Positions 34,996 through 45,429 are shown, counted from the stretch's first letter. The stretch is 64,000 nucleotides of DNA from Haloechinothrix alba (GCF_900188115.1 NZ_FZNW01000014.1:94211-158210), one strand, 5' to 3'. The notes: a model not told the origin generated them from the sequence alone. Numbers and translations: made by a program.

Positions 34996-37374
34996 CTACC
35001 CGAACCCCGCCTGGCGCAGGGCGTCGGCCATGCTTCCCTTGGGCGTGTCGTCGCGCCGGCCGCCCCCGCGTTGCTTGCCCCGCTGCCCGTTCTTCCCGGA
35101 ACCGCCCTGCTTACCGCCGCCCTGCTTGCCGCCGCTCTGCTTGCCGCCCTGCTTGCCGCCGCCTCGGGGTGCGGGCTTGCCGCCTGCCTCGTCGTCGAGT
35201 CGCATGGTCAGCGAGATGCGGTTGCGCGTGGTATCCACCTCGGTCACCTTGACCCGGACGACATCGCCGGACTTGACGACATCGCGTGGGTCGGAGACGA
35301 ACTCGGTGGACATCGCCGAGATGTGTACCAGCCCGTCCTGGTGCACGCCGACGTCGACGAAAGCACCGAACTTGGCGACGTTGGTGACGGCACCCTCCAG
35401 GACCATGCCCGGCTCGAGGTCGGAGATCTTCTCGATCCCCTCGGCGAACCGGGCAGTGGTGAACGCGGGCCGGGGGTCACGTCCCGGCTTGTTCAGCTCG
35501 GCCAGGATGTCGGTGACGGTTGGCAGTCCGAACCGCTCGTCGACGAACCGGTTCGGGTCCAGGGAGTTCACTGTGGACTCGTCCCCGATCAGCTCCTGGA
35601 TACCGACGCCGACGGCGTCCAGGATGCGGTGGACGACCGGGTAGGCCTCGGGGTGCACGCTCGACGCGTCCAGCGGGTCGTCGCCGCCGGAGATGCGCAG
35701 GAAGCCCGCGCACTGCTCGAAGGCCTTCGGCCCGAGGCGGGGAACGTCGGTCAGCTCCTTCCGGGAGCGGAACCGCCCTTGCTGGTTGCGGTGCTCGACG
35801 ATGTTCTCGGCCAGCGAGGACCCGATTCCCGAGACGCGGGCCAGCAGCGGGGCCGAAGCGGTGTTGAGGTCGACTCCCACCGCGTTCACGCAGTCCTCCA
35901 CCACGGCGTCCAGCGACCGCGACAGCGACGACTCCGGCAGGTCGTGCTGGTACTGGCCGACGCCGATGGACTTCGGTTCGATCTTGACCAGCTCGGCGAG
36001 GGGGTCCTGCAGCCTGCGCGCGATGGATGCCGCTCCGCGCAGCGAGACGTCCAGCTCACCGAGCTCGGCGGCGGCGATCGCTGATGCCGAGTACACCGAA
36101 GCCCCTGCCTCGGAGACCATCGCCTTCGTGAGCCCGCGCTCGGGGTGGCGCTTGATCAGGTCAGCGGCCAGGCGATCGGTCTCGCGGGAGGCGGTGCCGT
36201 TGCCGATGGCGACCAGCTCCACCTCGTGTGCCCGTGCCAGGCGTTCCAGCGTGGCGATCGCCTCGTCCCAGTTGTTCTGCGGCTGGTGCGGGTAGATCGT
36301 GTCGGTGTCGACGACCTTGCCCGTCGGGTCGATCACCGCGACTTTCACGCCGGTGCGGTACCCGGGGTCGAGGCCGATGGTGGCGCGGGTGCCGGCGGGT
36401 GCGGCGAGCAGCAGGTCACGCAGGTTGCCCGCGAAGACCCGCACGGCCTCCTCCTCGGCAGCCTGCCGCAGCCGCGCGCGCAGGTCGATACCGAGGTGCA
36501 GCAGGATCTTGGTGCGCCACGCCCAGCGCACCGTCTCGGTCAACCACCGGTCGGCGGGCCGCCCGCGGTCGTCGATGCCCGCGTGGGCGGCGATGCGCAG
36601 CTCGTAGTCACTCGGGCCGTCCGGTTGTTCGCCGGGCGCCTGTGGCGCCATGGTGAGATCGAGAACGTCCTCCTTCTCCCCGCGCAGCAGCGCGAGGGTC
36701 CGGTGTGACGGAAGCTTGGTGAAGGCCTCGGAGTACTCGAAGTAGTCGGCGAACTTCGCGCCGGACTCCTGCTTGCCCTCGCGCACCCGCGAGACCAGGT
36801 AACCGTTCGCCCACATGCGCTCGCGCAGCTCGCCGATCAGGTCGGCGTCCTCGGCGAAGCGCTCGACCAGGATCGCCCGCGCGCCGTCGAGCGCGGCCTT
36901 GGTGTCGGCGACACCCGCCTCGGCGTCCACGTAGTCCTGCGCGGTGCCCTCGGGGTCGTGGCTCGGGTCACCGAGCAGGGTGTCGGCGAGGGGTTCCAGG
37001 CCCGCTTCCCGTGCGATCTGCCCCTTCGTGCGGCGCTTGGGCTTGTACGGCAGGTAGATGTCCTCGAGCCGAGCCTTGGTCTCGGCCGCGCGGATGCGCG
37101 CTTCCAGCTCGTCGTCGAGCTTGCCCTGCTCACGGATGGAGTCGAGGATCGTCGTTCGCCGGTCTTCCAGCTCACGCAGGTAACGCAGCCGCTCGTCGAG
37201 GGTGCGCAGCTGGGTGTCATCCAGCGACCCGGTGACCTCTTTGCGGTAGCGGGCGACGAACGGGACGGTCGCCCCGTCGTCGAGCAACCCGGCCGCCGCG
37301 GCGACCTGGCGCTCGGCCACCCCCAGTTCCTCGGCGATCCGCTGGTGTATCGACGGTGTGCCCACGGTCGTCAT
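34996..37374 (-). CDS. tex: Tex-family RNA-binding transcription accessory protein
   Basis: This 792-residue protein has all Tex modules in order: the helical N-terminal region with [19 protein letters not shown] and [16 protein letters not shown], a YqgF-like RNase H fold ([17 protein letters not shown]), helix-hairpin-helix repeats ([22 protein letters not shown]), and an S1 RNA-binding domain ([31 protein letters not shown]). A Gly/Lys/Gln-rich tail of about 60 residues is added, probably for extra RNA binding. The frame continues upstream, but the ATG at 37374 gives the family start. Tex modulates transcription and RNA turnover; details in actinomycetes are not known. Confidence 0.93.
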   Translation of the reverse strand: MTTVGTPSIHQRIAEELGVAERQVAAAAGLLDDGATVPFVARYRKEVTGSLDDTQLRTLDERLRYLRELEDRRTTILDSIREQGKLDDELEARIRAAETKARLEDIYLPYKPKRRTKGQIAREAGLEPLADTLLGDPSHDPEGTAQDYVDAEAGVADTKAALDGARAILVERFAEDADLIGELRERMWANGYLVSRVREGKQESGAKFADYFEYSEAFTKLPSHRTLALLRGEKEDVLDLTMAPQAPGEQPDGPSDYELRIAAHAGIDDRGRPADRWLTETVRWAWRTKILLHLGIDLRARLRQAAEEEAVRVFAGNLRDLLLAAPAGTRATIGLDPGYRTGVKVAVIDPTGKVVDTDTIYPHQPQNNWDEAIATLERLARAHEVELVAIGNGTASRETDRLAADLIKRHPERGLTKAMVSEAGASVYSASAIAAAELGELDVSLRGAASIARRLQDPLAELVKIEPKSIGVGQYQHDLPESSLSRSLDAVVEDCVNAVGVDLNTASAPLLARVSGIGSSLAENIVEHRNQQGRFRSRKELTDVPRLGPKAFEQCAGFLRISGGDDPLDASSVHPEAYPVVHRILDAVGVGIQELIGDESTVNSLDPNRFVDERFGLPTVTDILAELNKPGRDPRPAFTTARFAEGIEKISDLEPGMVLEGAVTNVAKFGAFVDVGVHQDGLVHISAMSTEFVSDPRDVVKSGDVVRVKVTEVDTTRNRISLTMRLDDEAGGKPAPRGGGKQGGKQSGGKQGGGKQGGSGKNGQRGKQRGGGRRDDTPKGSMADALRQAGFG

Positions 37375-37524
37375 CGATCCTCTCGCAGTCCTTCTCGCGG
37401 TCCGGCTTGCACAGGCGCGCGTTCGCGGCCGGGAACGGTATTCTCGCCGAGACCCGCACCGCCCTGTCACCTGGCCCGGCGATTGGCAGGCCGGATGCAA
37501 TTGACTTAGTGACAATAGGTCGGC

Positions 37525-38397
37525 ATGGTGTGTGTCATGAGCTACACCGAAGTCGCGTACTCCGTCGCGGACCGGATCGCCACCATCGCGCTGAACCGTC
37601 CACAGGCACGCAACGGGTACACGATCACGATGTCCGACGAGCTGGAGGACGCCTTCAGCCGTGCCGACTCCGACCCTGACGTGCGTGTCGTCGTGTTCAC
37701 CGGGGAAGGTACCGACTTCTGTGTCGGTGCCGACCTGTCCGCGGGCTCGCTCGAGGTCGCCGGCGATGACACCGGCGGCGGCGGTGAAGCGGGTGGTGAG
37801 CAGTCCTGGCAGGAACCGGCAGGGCGCTGCTCGAGACGGATCTTCGCGAGCAACAAGCCGGTCATCGCCGCCATCCGGGGTGCGGCGGTCGGAGCGGGCT
37901 CGACGATCATCCTGCCCGCCGACTATCGCCTGGCCGCGACGGACGCGCGGTTCGGCTTCGTGTTCTCCCGCAGGGGTATCTACCCGGAAGGCGCATCGAC
38001 CTGGTTCCTGCCCCGGCTCGTCGGGCTCGGCACCGCGCTCGACTGGATGGTCTCGGGCCGGGTGTTCGGCGCGGAGGAGGCCGCCCGCGCGGGGCTGGTG
38101 CACCAGCTGCACGAACCGGAGGACGTGCTCGACAAGGCCTACGAGCTGGCACGTGACCTCGCGGACAACACGGCCCCGGTATCGGTCGCCGTGATCAGGC
38201 AGATGCTGTACCGGATGAGCCCGCTGGACTCCCCTGACCCGGTGCACGAGGTCGACTCCCGGCTGATTGCCGAGTGCGCTAGTGACCCGGACGCCGTGGA
38301 GGGGATCATGGCGTTCTTGCAGCGGAGGGCCCCCGAGTTCAGCGGGACCGTGGACAAGGACATCCCGGCGTGGCTGCCCTGGCGCGAGAAGCCCTGA
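37525..38397 (+). CDS. Enoyl-CoA hydratase/isomerase family protein
   Basis: This 290-residue crotonase-fold protein carries [16 protein letters not shown] near the start and the oxyanion-hole motifs FCVGADLS and [14 protein letters not shown]. In [23 protein letters not shown] the second catalytic acid position holds Glu (PEG), consistent with hydratase or isomerase activity. A Gly-rich insertion follows the first oxyanion loop. ATG at 37525 or 37537 are both possible. It belongs to fatty-acid or ring-degradation metabolism. The TetR gene 28 bases downstream is probably co-transcribed and may control it. Divergent from tex. Confidence 0.85.
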   Translation: MVCVMSYTEVAYSVADRIATIALNRPQARNGYTITMSDELEDAFSRADSDPDVRVVVFTGEGTDFCVGADLSAGSLEVAGDDTGGGGEAGGEQSWQEPAGRCSRRIFASNKPVIAAIRGAAVGAGSTIILPADYRLAATDARFGFVFSRRGIYPEGASTWFLPRLVGLGTALDWMVSGRVFGAEEAARAGLVHQLHEPEDVLDKAYELARDLADNTAPVSVAVIRQMLYRMSPLDSPDPVHEVDSRLIAECASDPDAVEGIMAFLQRRAPEFSGTVDKDIPAWLPWREKP

Positions 38398-38425
38398 GGT
38401 CGACGATGCGGCAAAATGGCACCTC

Positions 38426-39049
38426 ATGAGTACCGAGACGGTCCCACGGTGGCGGCGGCTCGAGCCGGACGAGCGGCGCGAGCAGATCCTCGAGTGCGCT
38501 ATCCGCCAATTCGGGGAGCGACCGTACGCGGCGGTGTCCACCAGTGACGTCGCCCGTGAAGCAGGCGTGGCGCGCGGGTTGATCAACCACTACTTCGGCT
38601 CCAAGCGCGGCCTCTACCTGGAGGTGGTGCGCCGGATGGTGATCGTCTCCGATGAGCACGTGCCGAAGCTGCCTGCGGGCTCGTTGGAGGAGCAGGTCGA
38701 CGCGGCCGTGGACTGGCTGCTCGGGGCGATCGGCGTGCACGGCAAGACATGGATCGCCGTGATCGGCGCGGAAGGGGTCGGGGACGACCCCGAGGTCGAG
38801 CGCATCCTGGCCGAGGCCGACGAGCGCGCGGCGGAGTACGTGGTGCAGGTGGTCGGGCTGGACGACGTGGCTTCGCACGGCGCGGAGCTACGCGCGCTGA
38901 TCCGTGCCTTCGGCGGGATGGTCAAGGCGGCGGGCAGGGAGTGGATCAGCAAGGGCACGTTGAGCAGGGAGCAGGTACACTTCCTGCTCAGCCAGCAGCT
39001 CATCCACCTGACACGGGAGATCTTCCCGCGTCTGCGTCAGCTGGGCTGA
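38426..39049 (+). CDS. TetR family transcriptional regulator
   Basis: This 207-residue regulator has a TetR-type N-terminal DNA-binding domain ([51 protein letters not shown]). The variable C-terminal ligand pocket follows. I chose the ATG at 38426, which gives the typical TetR start. The enoyl-CoA hydratase gene lies immediately upstream, so an acyl-CoA-type ligand is plausible but not shown. Its stop is 10 bases from the convergent SRPBCC gene. Confidence 0.88.
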   Translation: MSTETVPRWRRLEPDERREQILECAIRQFGERPYAAVSTSDVAREAGVARGLINHYFGSKRGLYLEVVRRMVIVSDEHVPKLPAGSLEEQVDAAVDWLLGAIGVHGKTWIAVIGAEGVGDDPEVERILAEADERAAEYVVQVVGLDDVASHGAELRALIRAFGGMVKAAGREWISKGTLSREQVHFLLSQQLIHLTREIFPRLRQLG

Positions 39050-39059
39050 CCGCGCGGCC

Positions 39060-39509
39060 CTACAGCCGTTCGGCCGCGCGAGCCAGCTTGCCTGCCAGGC
39101 TCGCGATCATCGCGCGTAGCAGGCGTGCCGTCAGCGCACCGGTACCCGGCAGGCGTTCGGTGAAGCTGCCGCTCCACGTGATGTCGGTTCCACCGTCGGC
39201 GCGCGGGGACAGCTGTACGTCACCGCGGTAGTCGCGCATCGGGGACGGGGTGAGGAGCACGTACCCGTGCAGCTTGTCCTGCTCGTGCGCGACGGTCTGC
39301 TCCCGCAGGCCGAGCGGCCCCAGCCCGACCTTGCGGATGGCGCCGACTCCGCCGGGCTCCGGGTCGCCCTTGGTGATCAACGATGACGTCGGGACGATCG
39401 GCTTGGCCCACTCCGACCACCGGGAACCGTCGCTGAGCAGGTCGAACAGGGTGGCGGGATCGGCACCGCTCGTCCGCTGCACCTCGTAGGTGAATGTTCG
39501 CCCAGCCAT
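39060..39509 (-). CDS. SRPBCC family protein
   Basis: This 149-residue single-domain protein has the START/SRPBCC fold (polyketide cyclase/dehydrase-like). Clues are FTYEVQRTSGADPATLFDLLSDGSRWSEW at the start, VGAIRKVGLGPLGLREQTV, DITWSGSFTERLPGTG and the amphipathic last helix. The family binds small hydrophobic ligands; the ligand here is unknown. The ATG at 39509 follows GGAGG closely. It is divergent from the FUSC transporter gene. Confidence 0.8.
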   Translation of the reverse strand: MAGRTFTYEVQRTSGADPATLFDLLSDGSRWSEWAKPIVPTSSLITKGDPEPGGVGAIRKVGLGPLGLREQTVAHEQDKLHGYVLLTPSPMRDYRGDVQLSPRADGGTDITWSGSFTERLPGTGALTARLLRAMIASLAGKLARAAERL

Positions 39510-39637
39510 CGGGATCCTCCCGTGCTCGAATCGTGCCGTGCTTCTCACCGGCCAGCCTACGGTGTACGCGCGCCGGGGTCGCCGGCAGCCGGGTCCCAGC
39601 GTGCTGCCGAGGTGCGCGACTGCCGTGTGAGGATGGC

Positions 39638-41560
39638 ATGGTGCCCACCCCACGCGACCCAGCCGCCCCGCTGTGGCTGGTGCAGTTGCTCCGTGGGAGC
39701 TCGGTTCCTGTGCCGTGGGGCCGCGCGTTACGGGCGGTGCTGGCGCTCGCCGTTCCGCTGGCCGTCGCGTTCCCGGCGGAGCGGCCCGAGTACGGGGTGC
39801 TCGTCTCGGTGGGCGCGCTACCGGCCGTGCTCGCCGACCGGGGCGGCTCGTACCGGCAGCGCGCGTTCCGGCTCGGATCGTCGTCGCTCGCGGCCACGTT
39901 CGGTTTCGCTGTCGGGCTGCTGACCAAGGACGCCCCGCTGGTCTCCGCGGGGGTGGTCGTGCTGGTGGCCATGCTGTCGGTGCTGGTCAGCTCGGTCGGC
40001 GACACCGTGTCCATCGCGGGTCTGATGATGCTCGTGTTCACGGTGCTCGGCGCGGGGCAGTACCTGGTGGGAGTGGGGATACCGGCGATACTCGGCTCCT
40101 TCCTGGTGGGCATCGCCTGGAGCCTGGTGGTCGGGCTGGCGGGTTGGGCGGTGCGCGGAACCAGCCCGGAACGGGCTGCGGTCGCGCAGGTGTTCGTGGA
40201 GCTGTCCGTGTTGCTGTCCGTGCGGGACGCGGACACGGCACGGGCGGCGCGGCACCAGCTCACGATCGCCATGAACAGCGCGTACGACCAGCTGCTGTCC
40301 GCGAGGGCCCGGCTACCGCGAAGGGACGCGGCCTACCGCAGGCTGCTGACGCTGCTGTCCGAGGCGACGCCGCTGGTGGAGGCCGCGGTGGCGATGGTCA
40401 ACTCGGGCCGGCGCGCGCCTCGCCCGGTGATCGATCATCTGATGCACGTCGCGGCAGCGGTACTCGGCGGCACCCGGCTGCCCGAGCGCCCTCCCGTCGA
40501 GGAGGGCCCGAGCTCCTCGGTCGCGGACGGCGCGCTGTACGCGGGCCTGGCGCGGCTGGGGCACGGTGACGAGCGCGCACCCCGCCCGCCCGCCTCGCCG
40601 CGCGTGTGGCTGCGCGAGCAGCTGGCCGGTCTCACCGCCGACAGGGCCACGTGGCTCGGCGTAGCGCGGCTGGCGCTGTGCATGGCCATCGCCGAAGCAC
40701 TGAGCCTCGTCATGCCGCTCGGGCATGCGCACTGGATCCCACTGACCGTCGCGCTGGTGCTCAAGCCGGAACTGGGGTCGGTGTTCGGGCGGGCGGTGCT
40801 GCGCGGGATCGGCACGGTCGGCGGCGTCGGCCTCGGCGCGCTCGTGCTGCTCGCCTACCCGCACGGCTGGGTGCTCGCGGCGCTGGCGGCGATGTTCGCC
40901 GCGGGCGTGGCCATCGGCAAGGCGTTCAACTACGGCATCCTCAGCGCGTGCATCACGCCGCTGATCATCATCCAGATGGACGTGCAGAACCTGGGTGAGC
41001 CCTCACTGCTCGTCGAGCGGCTGACGCACACCTTGCTCGGCTGCGCGGTGGTACTGGTGTTCGGGTACTGGCTGTGGCCGGGGGCGCGGCACCGGCACCC
41101 CGGGCCCGCGGCCGCCGACGCGATCGATGCGGTGTGCCGTTATGTCGACATCGGCCTGCGCAACGTGGGGCCGGACGCCGACCGGGTGGAGCGCAGGCGC
41201 GCGAGGCGGCGGGCCTACCGGGCGCTGGCGAACCTCCGCGCGGCGCTCGCACACGTCCTTGTGGAACCGTCCCCGGCCGGTCGCAGGGCGATCGAGCTGT
41301 GGTCGGTGACCGTGGGGCTCGAGCGGGTGAGCGACGCCGTGACCGAGGTGTGTGTCAGCGCCGACCACGGCGGCGCGCGCCCGACCGAGGTCGAGATCGG
41401 CCGGTTGACCGCGGCGATCGCCGAGCTCGCCGCCGCTGTACGGCAGGGGCGGGAACCGGAACGGACGCCGTTGCCGGAGGCGCGGGACGGCACCGCGCTC
41501 GCCGCGCTGAACCAGCAGGTCGACGCGGTACTGGACACGTTGCGGGGCGCTCACACGTGA
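39638..41560 (+). CDS. FUSC family membrane transporter
   Basis: This 640-residue protein has the FUSC (fusaric acid resistance/YccS) architecture. An N-terminal membrane half of about six helices (RALRAVLALAVPLAVAFPA through FLVGIAWSLVVGLAGWAV) is followed by a cytoplasmic stretch of about 190 residues. A second membrane half follows (WLGVARLALCMAIAEALSLVMP, HWIPLTVALVLKPELGSVFGRAVLR), then a C-terminal cytoplasmic domain. The motif HWIPLTVALVLKP is diagnostic. Relatives export aromatic or amphipathic acids. The start is ATG at 39638 behind GAGGA; the adjacent GTG is an alternative. It converges on tyrA with about 40 bases between. Confidence 0.85.
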   Translation: MVPTPRDPAAPLWLVQLLRGSSVPVPWGRALRAVLALAVPLAVAFPAERPEYGVLVSVGALPAVLADRGGSYRQRAFRLGSSSLAATFGFAVGLLTKDAPLVSAGVVVLVAMLSVLVSSVGDTVSIAGLMMLVFTVLGAGQYLVGVGIPAILGSFLVGIAWSLVVGLAGWAVRGTSPERAAVAQVFVELSVLLSVRDADTARAARHQLTIAMNSAYDQLLSARARLPRRDAAYRRLLTLLSEATPLVEAAVAMVNSGRRAPRPVIDHLMHVAAAVLGGTRLPERPPVEEGPSSSVADGALYAGLARLGHGDERAPRPPASPRVWLREQLAGLTADRATWLGVARLALCMAIAEALSLVMPLGHAHWIPLTVALVLKPELGSVFGRAVLRGIGTVGGVGLGALVLLAYPHGWVLAALAAMFAAGVAIGKAFNYGILSACITPLIIIQMDVQNLGEPSLLVERLTHTLLGCAVVLVFGYWLWPGARHRHPGPAAADAIDAVCRYVDIGLRNVGPDADRVERRRARRRAYRALANLRAALAHVLVEPSPAGRRAIELWSVTVGLERVSDAVTEVCVSADHGGARPTEVEIGRLTAAIAELAAAVRQGREPERTPLPEARDGTALAALNQQVDAVLDTLRGAHT

Positions 41561-41602
41561 GCAGGGGCATCCCGCGCGGTTCGCGCCCGTCCCCGGGACG
41601 CG

Positions 41603-42574
41603 CTACACGGCAGCCGTGGCGACGGTGCCGTCCAGCGCGGTGACCCTGCCACCTTGCGCGCCGAGCGTGCGCAGGGCATGGGCGGCCTCGGGTCCGGCGA
41701 GGTCGATCCGCACCTCGGCTCGCTCGCGGGTCCGGCTCTGGGCCAGCTCGGTCGCGCCCCGGTGCCCGCTCATGATCGTCGCGCGCAACGACCCTGTGGA
41801 GGCAAGCGCCCCGCGCGCCGCGCCGAGCATTCCGAGCGCCTCGTCGATGGCCGGTAGCAGGGCCTCCCGGTTGCCTTCGGTCATCGCCGTGGTCAGCTCG
41901 GGCCGACCGCCCGCGACCCGGGTGCCGTCGGTGAACGACCCCGCGGCCAGCGCCATCGCCAGTGGCCCGCCTTGCGCGCCGACGCTGGCCAGCACCGCGG
42001 ACAGGATGTGTGGCAGGTGCGAGATGCGCGCCACCGCCGCGTCGTGCTCTGCCGCCGAGGTGGGGACCACGTGTGCCCCCGCGTCGAGGGCGAGCCGGGC
42101 GATCTCGGCCCACGGTGTGAGGTCGCCGTCCTCGGCGCAGATCACCCACGCTGCGCCGTCGAACAGCGCGGCGTCACCGGCCGCCCAGCCGGAACGGGTG
42201 GACCCGGTCATCGGGTGGCCGCCGACGAACGCCGCGTTCGGCACCAGGCGGCCGACCCGCTCGGACACCGGTCGCTTGACGCTTGTGACGTCGGTGAGCA
42301 CACAGCGTGGGGCATGCTCGGCCACCGCGCCCAGTACCGCGTCGATCGCTGTCAGCGGGACCGCGAGCACGACGATCGCGTCCTGCTCCGCGGCTCGCCG
42401 CAACGCCGCGCCGACATCGGTGTGCACGTCGAACCCGTCGGCGGTGGCGGCCGCGACGTCCTCGGGGGCCTCGGCCGCACCCCACACCTTCCGGCCCGCC
42501 CGGGCTGCCGCGCGCAACACCGACCCGCCGATCAGCCCGAGCCCGACCACGCATACGTCTCGCACGCGCGCCAT
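41603..42574 (-). CDS. tyrA: Prephenate dehydrogenase
   Basis: This 323-residue NAD-dependent prephenate dehydrogenase makes 4-hydroxyphenylpyruvate for tyrosine. The Rossmann motif VVGLGLIGGSVLRAA starts at residue 9. TDVTSVKRPV, FVGGHPMTGSTRSGW (the catalytic His region) and SHLPHILSAVLAS are family motifs. The C-terminal dimer helices are present and no ACT domain is attached, so feedback control by an ACT domain is not expected. It is followed six bases downstream of the amidohydrolase gene on the same strand. Confidence 0.92.
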   Translation of the reverse strand: MARVRDVCVVGLGLIGGSVLRAAARAGRKVWGAAEAPEDVAAATADGFDVHTDVGAALRRAAEQDAIVVLAVPLTAIDAVLGAVAEHAPRCVLTDVTSVKRPVSERVGRLVPNAAFVGGHPMTGSTRSGWAAGDAALFDGAAWVICAEDGDLTPWAEIARLALDAGAHVVPTSAAEHDAAVARISHLPHILSAVLASVGAQGGPLAMALAAGSFTDGTRVAGGRPELTTAMTEGNREALLPAIDEALGMLGAARGALASTGSLRATIMSGHRGATELAQSRTRERAEVRIDLAGPEAAHALRTLGAQGGRVTALDGTVATAAV

Positions 42575-42580
42575 CCTGCC

Positions 42581-43816
42581 TCATGCACGCGCGTCGAGCG
42601 CGAACGCCGCGTACATCGCCACGCCGTGCGGTAGCGCGGCCTCGTCGAACACCACCCGGTTGGAGTGGTTCGCCGGAGCGGTGTCGAGGTCCGTTCCCGG
42701 TGGGCAGGCGCCGAGGAACGCGAACGAGCCGGGTACGCGTTCCAGCACGTAGGAGAAGTCCTCCGCGCCCATCAGCGGCTGGGCCATCGGTTCGGCGTGC
42801 TTCTCGCCGAGCACCGCCTTCGCCAGCTCGAGTGTCCGGTCCGACTCGCCTGAGGAGGTGACCGTCGGCGGGTAACCGGTCTCCAGCCTGACCTCGACCT
42901 CGCAGCCGTGCGCGGCGCCGACGTGCTCGCACACCCGGGCAAGCGTGTCGTGCAGCAGCTTCCTGTTGTCCGCCGAGAGGGTGCGGATCGTGCCCTCCAG
43001 CTCGGCGGACTCCGGGATGATGTTGGACGTGGTGCCTGCGGACATGCGCGTCACCGTCAGCACGGCGGGGTCGAACGGGTCGATCTTCCTGGTCACGTTC
43101 GCCTGTAGTGCGCCGACCATCTCGGCCGCCGCTGGTATCGGGTCACACGCGCCGTGCGGCGCCGAACCGTGCCCGCCCCTTCCTCTGACCAGCACCCGGA
43201 ACTGGTCTGCCGCGGCGAGGATCGGGCCGGGCCGGGTGGATACCTGCCCTGACGGGGTATTGCCCTGGATGTGCAGGGCGAAGGCGCGTGTCACACGTCC
43301 TCCGGCGGCGTCGAGCACCCCGTCGTCGAGCATGTACCGCGCCCCGTGGTGCCCTTCCTCGCCCGGCTGGAACATCAGCACCACCGAGCCGGGCAGCTCG
43401 TCGGTGTGCGCGGCGAGCAACCGGGCCGCCGAGCTGAGCATCGCTACGTGGGTGTCGTGCCCGCAGGCGTGCATGACCCCGTCGACCGTGGAGGCGAAGT
43501 CCAGGCCGGTGTCCTCCCGCAGGGGTAGGGCGTCCATATCGGCACGCAGCAGGATCGTGGGCCCGGGGCGAGCTCCGCGTAGTACGGCTGTCACCCCGCT
43601 TGTGCTGTCGGCGCAGGTGATCTCCAGCGGGAGATCGGCAAGCTCGTCGAGCAGGGTCTGCCGCGTGCGGGGGAGGTCGAGTCCCAGTTCGGGTCTGCGG
43701 TGTATCGCGCGCCGTACCGCGATCGTGCGGTCCTGTAGTTCCACGGCTTCGCTGAGTAACCAGGCGAGGTCGCGCGGAGGGTGGGCACGGTCGCCTTCGG
43801 AGTCCGCTCGGTCCAT
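42581..43816 (-). CDS. M20-family amidohydrolase (N-acyl amino acid/hippurate hydrolase-like)
   Basis: This 411-residue zinc amidohydrolase belongs to the M20D group. Zinc ligands appear in the order Cys-His (HACGHDTHVAML), Glu-Glu (FQPGEEGHHGARYM), His (ALHIQGN) and the C-terminal His in TAPANHSNRVVFDE. A dimerisation domain with GRGGHGSAPHGACDP lies between. These enzymes cleave N-acyl or auxin-type conjugates; the exact substrate is unknown. The ATG at 43816 was chosen because the upstream extension is low-quality. It is upstream of tyrA on the same strand and divergent from the tadA pair. Confidence 0.88.
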   Translation of the reverse strand: MDRADSEGDRAHPPRDLAWLLSEAVELQDRTIAVRRAIHRRPELGLDLPRTRQTLLDELADLPLEITCADSTSGVTAVLRGARPGPTILLRADMDALPLREDTGLDFASTVDGVMHACGHDTHVAMLSSAARLLAAHTDELPGSVVLMFQPGEEGHHGARYMLDDGVLDAAGGRVTRAFALHIQGNTPSGQVSTRPGPILAAADQFRVLVRGRGGHGSAPHGACDPIPAAAEMVGALQANVTRKIDPFDPAVLTVTRMSAGTTSNIIPESAELEGTIRTLSADNRKLLHDTLARVCEHVGAAHGCEVEVRLETGYPPTVTSSGESDRTLELAKAVLGEKHAEPMAQPLMGAEDFSYVLERVPGSFAFLGACPPGTDLDTAPANHSNRVVFDEAALPHGVAMYAAFALDARA

Positions 43817-43881
43817 ACGGAGTGATCTTGGCACGATTCTTGGTATTCCGGTATGCGTTCCGGCCGTGAGGGGAATACCGT

Positions 43882-44370
43882 GTGCGCATGGCGGAGCGAG
43901 AGTCGATCGCGGGGTTCGCGATCGCTGCCGTGCGGGAAGACGGTAACTGGCAGTGCAGCACGCTCGATCCGAGCGCACTGACCGAGCTGGACGCGGCGCT
44001 GACAGAGCTGCGCAAGGTCAGAACCAGCGGTGCCGTGCTCGGGCTGCTCGCCGTCGATGACGAGTTCTTCGTCGTGATCCGCCCGTCGCCGAGCAAGATA
44101 TCCCTGCTGCTGTCCGACGCGGCTGCCGCGCTCGACTACGACATCGCCGCCGACGTGCTCGACGTGCTCCGCGTCCCGACGCCGGGGGAGGACGACGACG
44201 AGGTGTGGTCCGAGGGGGATCTGGATATCCTGGCGGACTTCGGCCTGCCTGCCGACGAGTTGGAGATGATCGCCGCCGAGATCGAGCTGTACCCGGACGA
44301 GCAGCTGCAGATGATCGCCCAGCGGTGCGGGTTCGCCGAGGCCCTCGGCGAGGTACTCGACCAGGACTGA
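43882..44370 (+). CDS. tRNA adenosine deaminase-associated protein
   Basis: This 162-residue acidic protein belongs to the actinobacterial family found directly before tadA. Blocks are ESIAGFAIAAVREDGNWQC, LLAVDDEFFVVIRPSP, LLLSDAAAALDYDIAADVLDVL and the acidic FGLPADELEMIAAEIELYPDEQL end. The biochemical role is unknown; the invariable linkage to tadA suggests a partner in wobble-inosine formation. The GTG at 43882 or ATG at 43888 could start it. Five bases separate it from tadA. Confidence 0.88.
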   Translation: MRMAERESIAGFAIAAVREDGNWQCSTLDPSALTELDAALTELRKVRTSGAVLGLLAVDDEFFVVIRPSPSKISLLLSDAAAALDYDIAADVLDVLRVPTPGEDDDEVWSEGDLDILADFGLPADELEMIAAEIELYPDEQLQMIAQRCGFAEALGEVLDQD

Positions 44371-44375
44371 TTCGG

Positions 44376-44855
44376 GTGCGTGAGCGCGAGCACGCCGAGC
44401 TGGTGCGCGTGGCCATCGATGCCGCTCGCCCGGCTCGTGAGGAGGCCGACGTGCCGGTCGGGGCCGCGGTGTTCGCCCCGGACGGCACCGAGCTCGCTCG
44501 CGCTTGCAACGCCCGTGAGGCGCTCGGCGACCCCACGGCGCATGCCGAGGTACTCGCGCTCCGCTCGGCGGCGGCGCGGTGGGGCGACGGGTGGCGGCTG
44601 AGCGGCTGCACGCTCGCGGTGACGGTCGAGCCCTGCACGATGTGCGCCGGTGCACTGGTGCTCGCGCGGGTCTCGCGGCTGGTCTTCGGGGCGTGGGAGC
44701 CGCGGACCGGGGCGGTCGGCTCGTTGTGGGACGTGGTGCGTGACCGGCGCCTCAATCACCGGCCCGAGGTCATCGGCGGGGTGCTCGCCGGGGAGTGCTC
44801 GGCGTTGCTCGACGAGTTCTTCGCTGCTCATCGCGGCGATCCCCCCACGGAGTGA
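44376..44855 (+). CDS. tadA: tRNA adenosine(34) deaminase TadA
   Basis: This 159-residue zinc deaminase converts wobble adenosine of tRNA-Arg(ACG) to inosine. The active-site motif is PTAHAEVLAL (His ligand and proton-shuttling Glu) with EPCTMCAGALV (two Cys ligands). RLVFGAWEPRTGAVGSLWDVVRDRRLNHRPEV is the typical tRNA-contacting C-terminus. The start is GTG at 44376, just after the stop of its associated protein. The length is normal. Confidence 0.94.
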   Translation: MREREHAELVRVAIDAARPAREEADVPVGAAVFAPDGTELARACNAREALGDPTAHAEVLALRSAAARWGDGWRLSGCTLAVTVEPCTMCAGALVLARVSRLVFGAWEPRTGAVGSLWDVVRDRRLNHRPEVIGGVLAGECSALLDEFFAAHRGDPPTE

Positions 44856-44955
44856 AGATGTCCGTCGCGCCGTGAAAACCGCCGCTCGAGGCGCAATCGT
44901 GGAGGAGGACCCGAGCGGCAAGGACGCGGGTCCGTCCCGACAACAGGGAGACGCC

Positions 44956-45213
44956 ATGGGCATCCTCGACAAGATCAGGAACAGGGCCGGGCAGGCCGCG
45001 GGCAGCGCCAAGGAGAAGGCGGGCGAGGTCGCGGGCGACGACGAGCTCGCCGACTCCGGCAAGGCGGACCGCCTCGAGGGGCAGGCGAAGGAAGCAGGCA
45101 ACGAGTTGACGGACAAGGCCGAGGACGCGGCCGAGCAAGCCAGGGACAAGGCAGGCGGAGCGATCTCGGACGCCAAGGGCAAGCGGGACGACAGGTTCGA
45201 CGACGAGGACTGA
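44956..45213 (+). CDS. CsbD family stress-response protein
   Basis: This 85-residue, highly charged helical protein starts MGILDKIRNRAGQAAGSAKEKAGE and repeats the pattern QAKEAGNELTDKAEDAAEQARDKAG. This is the CsbD-like family induced by general stress in Bacillus and actinomycetes. Long amphipathic helices suggest a membrane- or nucleic-acid-associated protectant, but the function is not established. The ATG follows GGGAG with good spacing. It has its own leader of about 100 bases after tadA. Confidence 0.85.
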   Translation: MGILDKIRNRAGQAAGSAKEKAGEVAGDDELADSGKADRLEGQAKEAGNELTDKAEDAAEQARDKAGGAISDAKGKRDDRFDDED

Positions 45214-45296
45214 ACGCATGCCGGGGGATGCCGTTCACGCGCGAGGGGAGCCCCCCTTTCCGGATCCGGCTGAGGCGGGCAGGTAGCCTTGTCGGC

Positions 45297-45383
45297 GGTA
45301 GCGTGTCCGAGCGGCCTAAGGAGCTCGCCTCGAAAGCGAGTGACGGTTGACCCCGTCCGTGGGTTCGAATCCCACCGCTACCG
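45297..45383 (+). tRNA. tRNA-Ser (anticodon CGA)
   Basis: An 87-base serine tRNA with a long variable arm. The acceptor stem GGTAGCG pairs with CGCTACC (45376-45382) and the discriminator is G. The anticodon loop CTCGAAA is closed by CTCGC/GCGAG-type pairing and gives CGA. The T-arm GGGTTCGAATCCC is standard. CCA is not encoded. Confidence 0.95.
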
Positions 45384-45390
45384 CACGGTG

Positions 45391-45429
45391 AAACGCCGCC
45401 GCTTCGCACTCGTGGAGCGGCGGCGTTTT
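45391..45429 (+). terminator. Intrinsic terminator after tRNA-Ser(CGA)
   Basis: A perfect 13-bp stem (45391-45403 with 45416-45428) around a 12-base loop ends in TTTT. It follows the tRNA by seven bases. Confidence 0.9.
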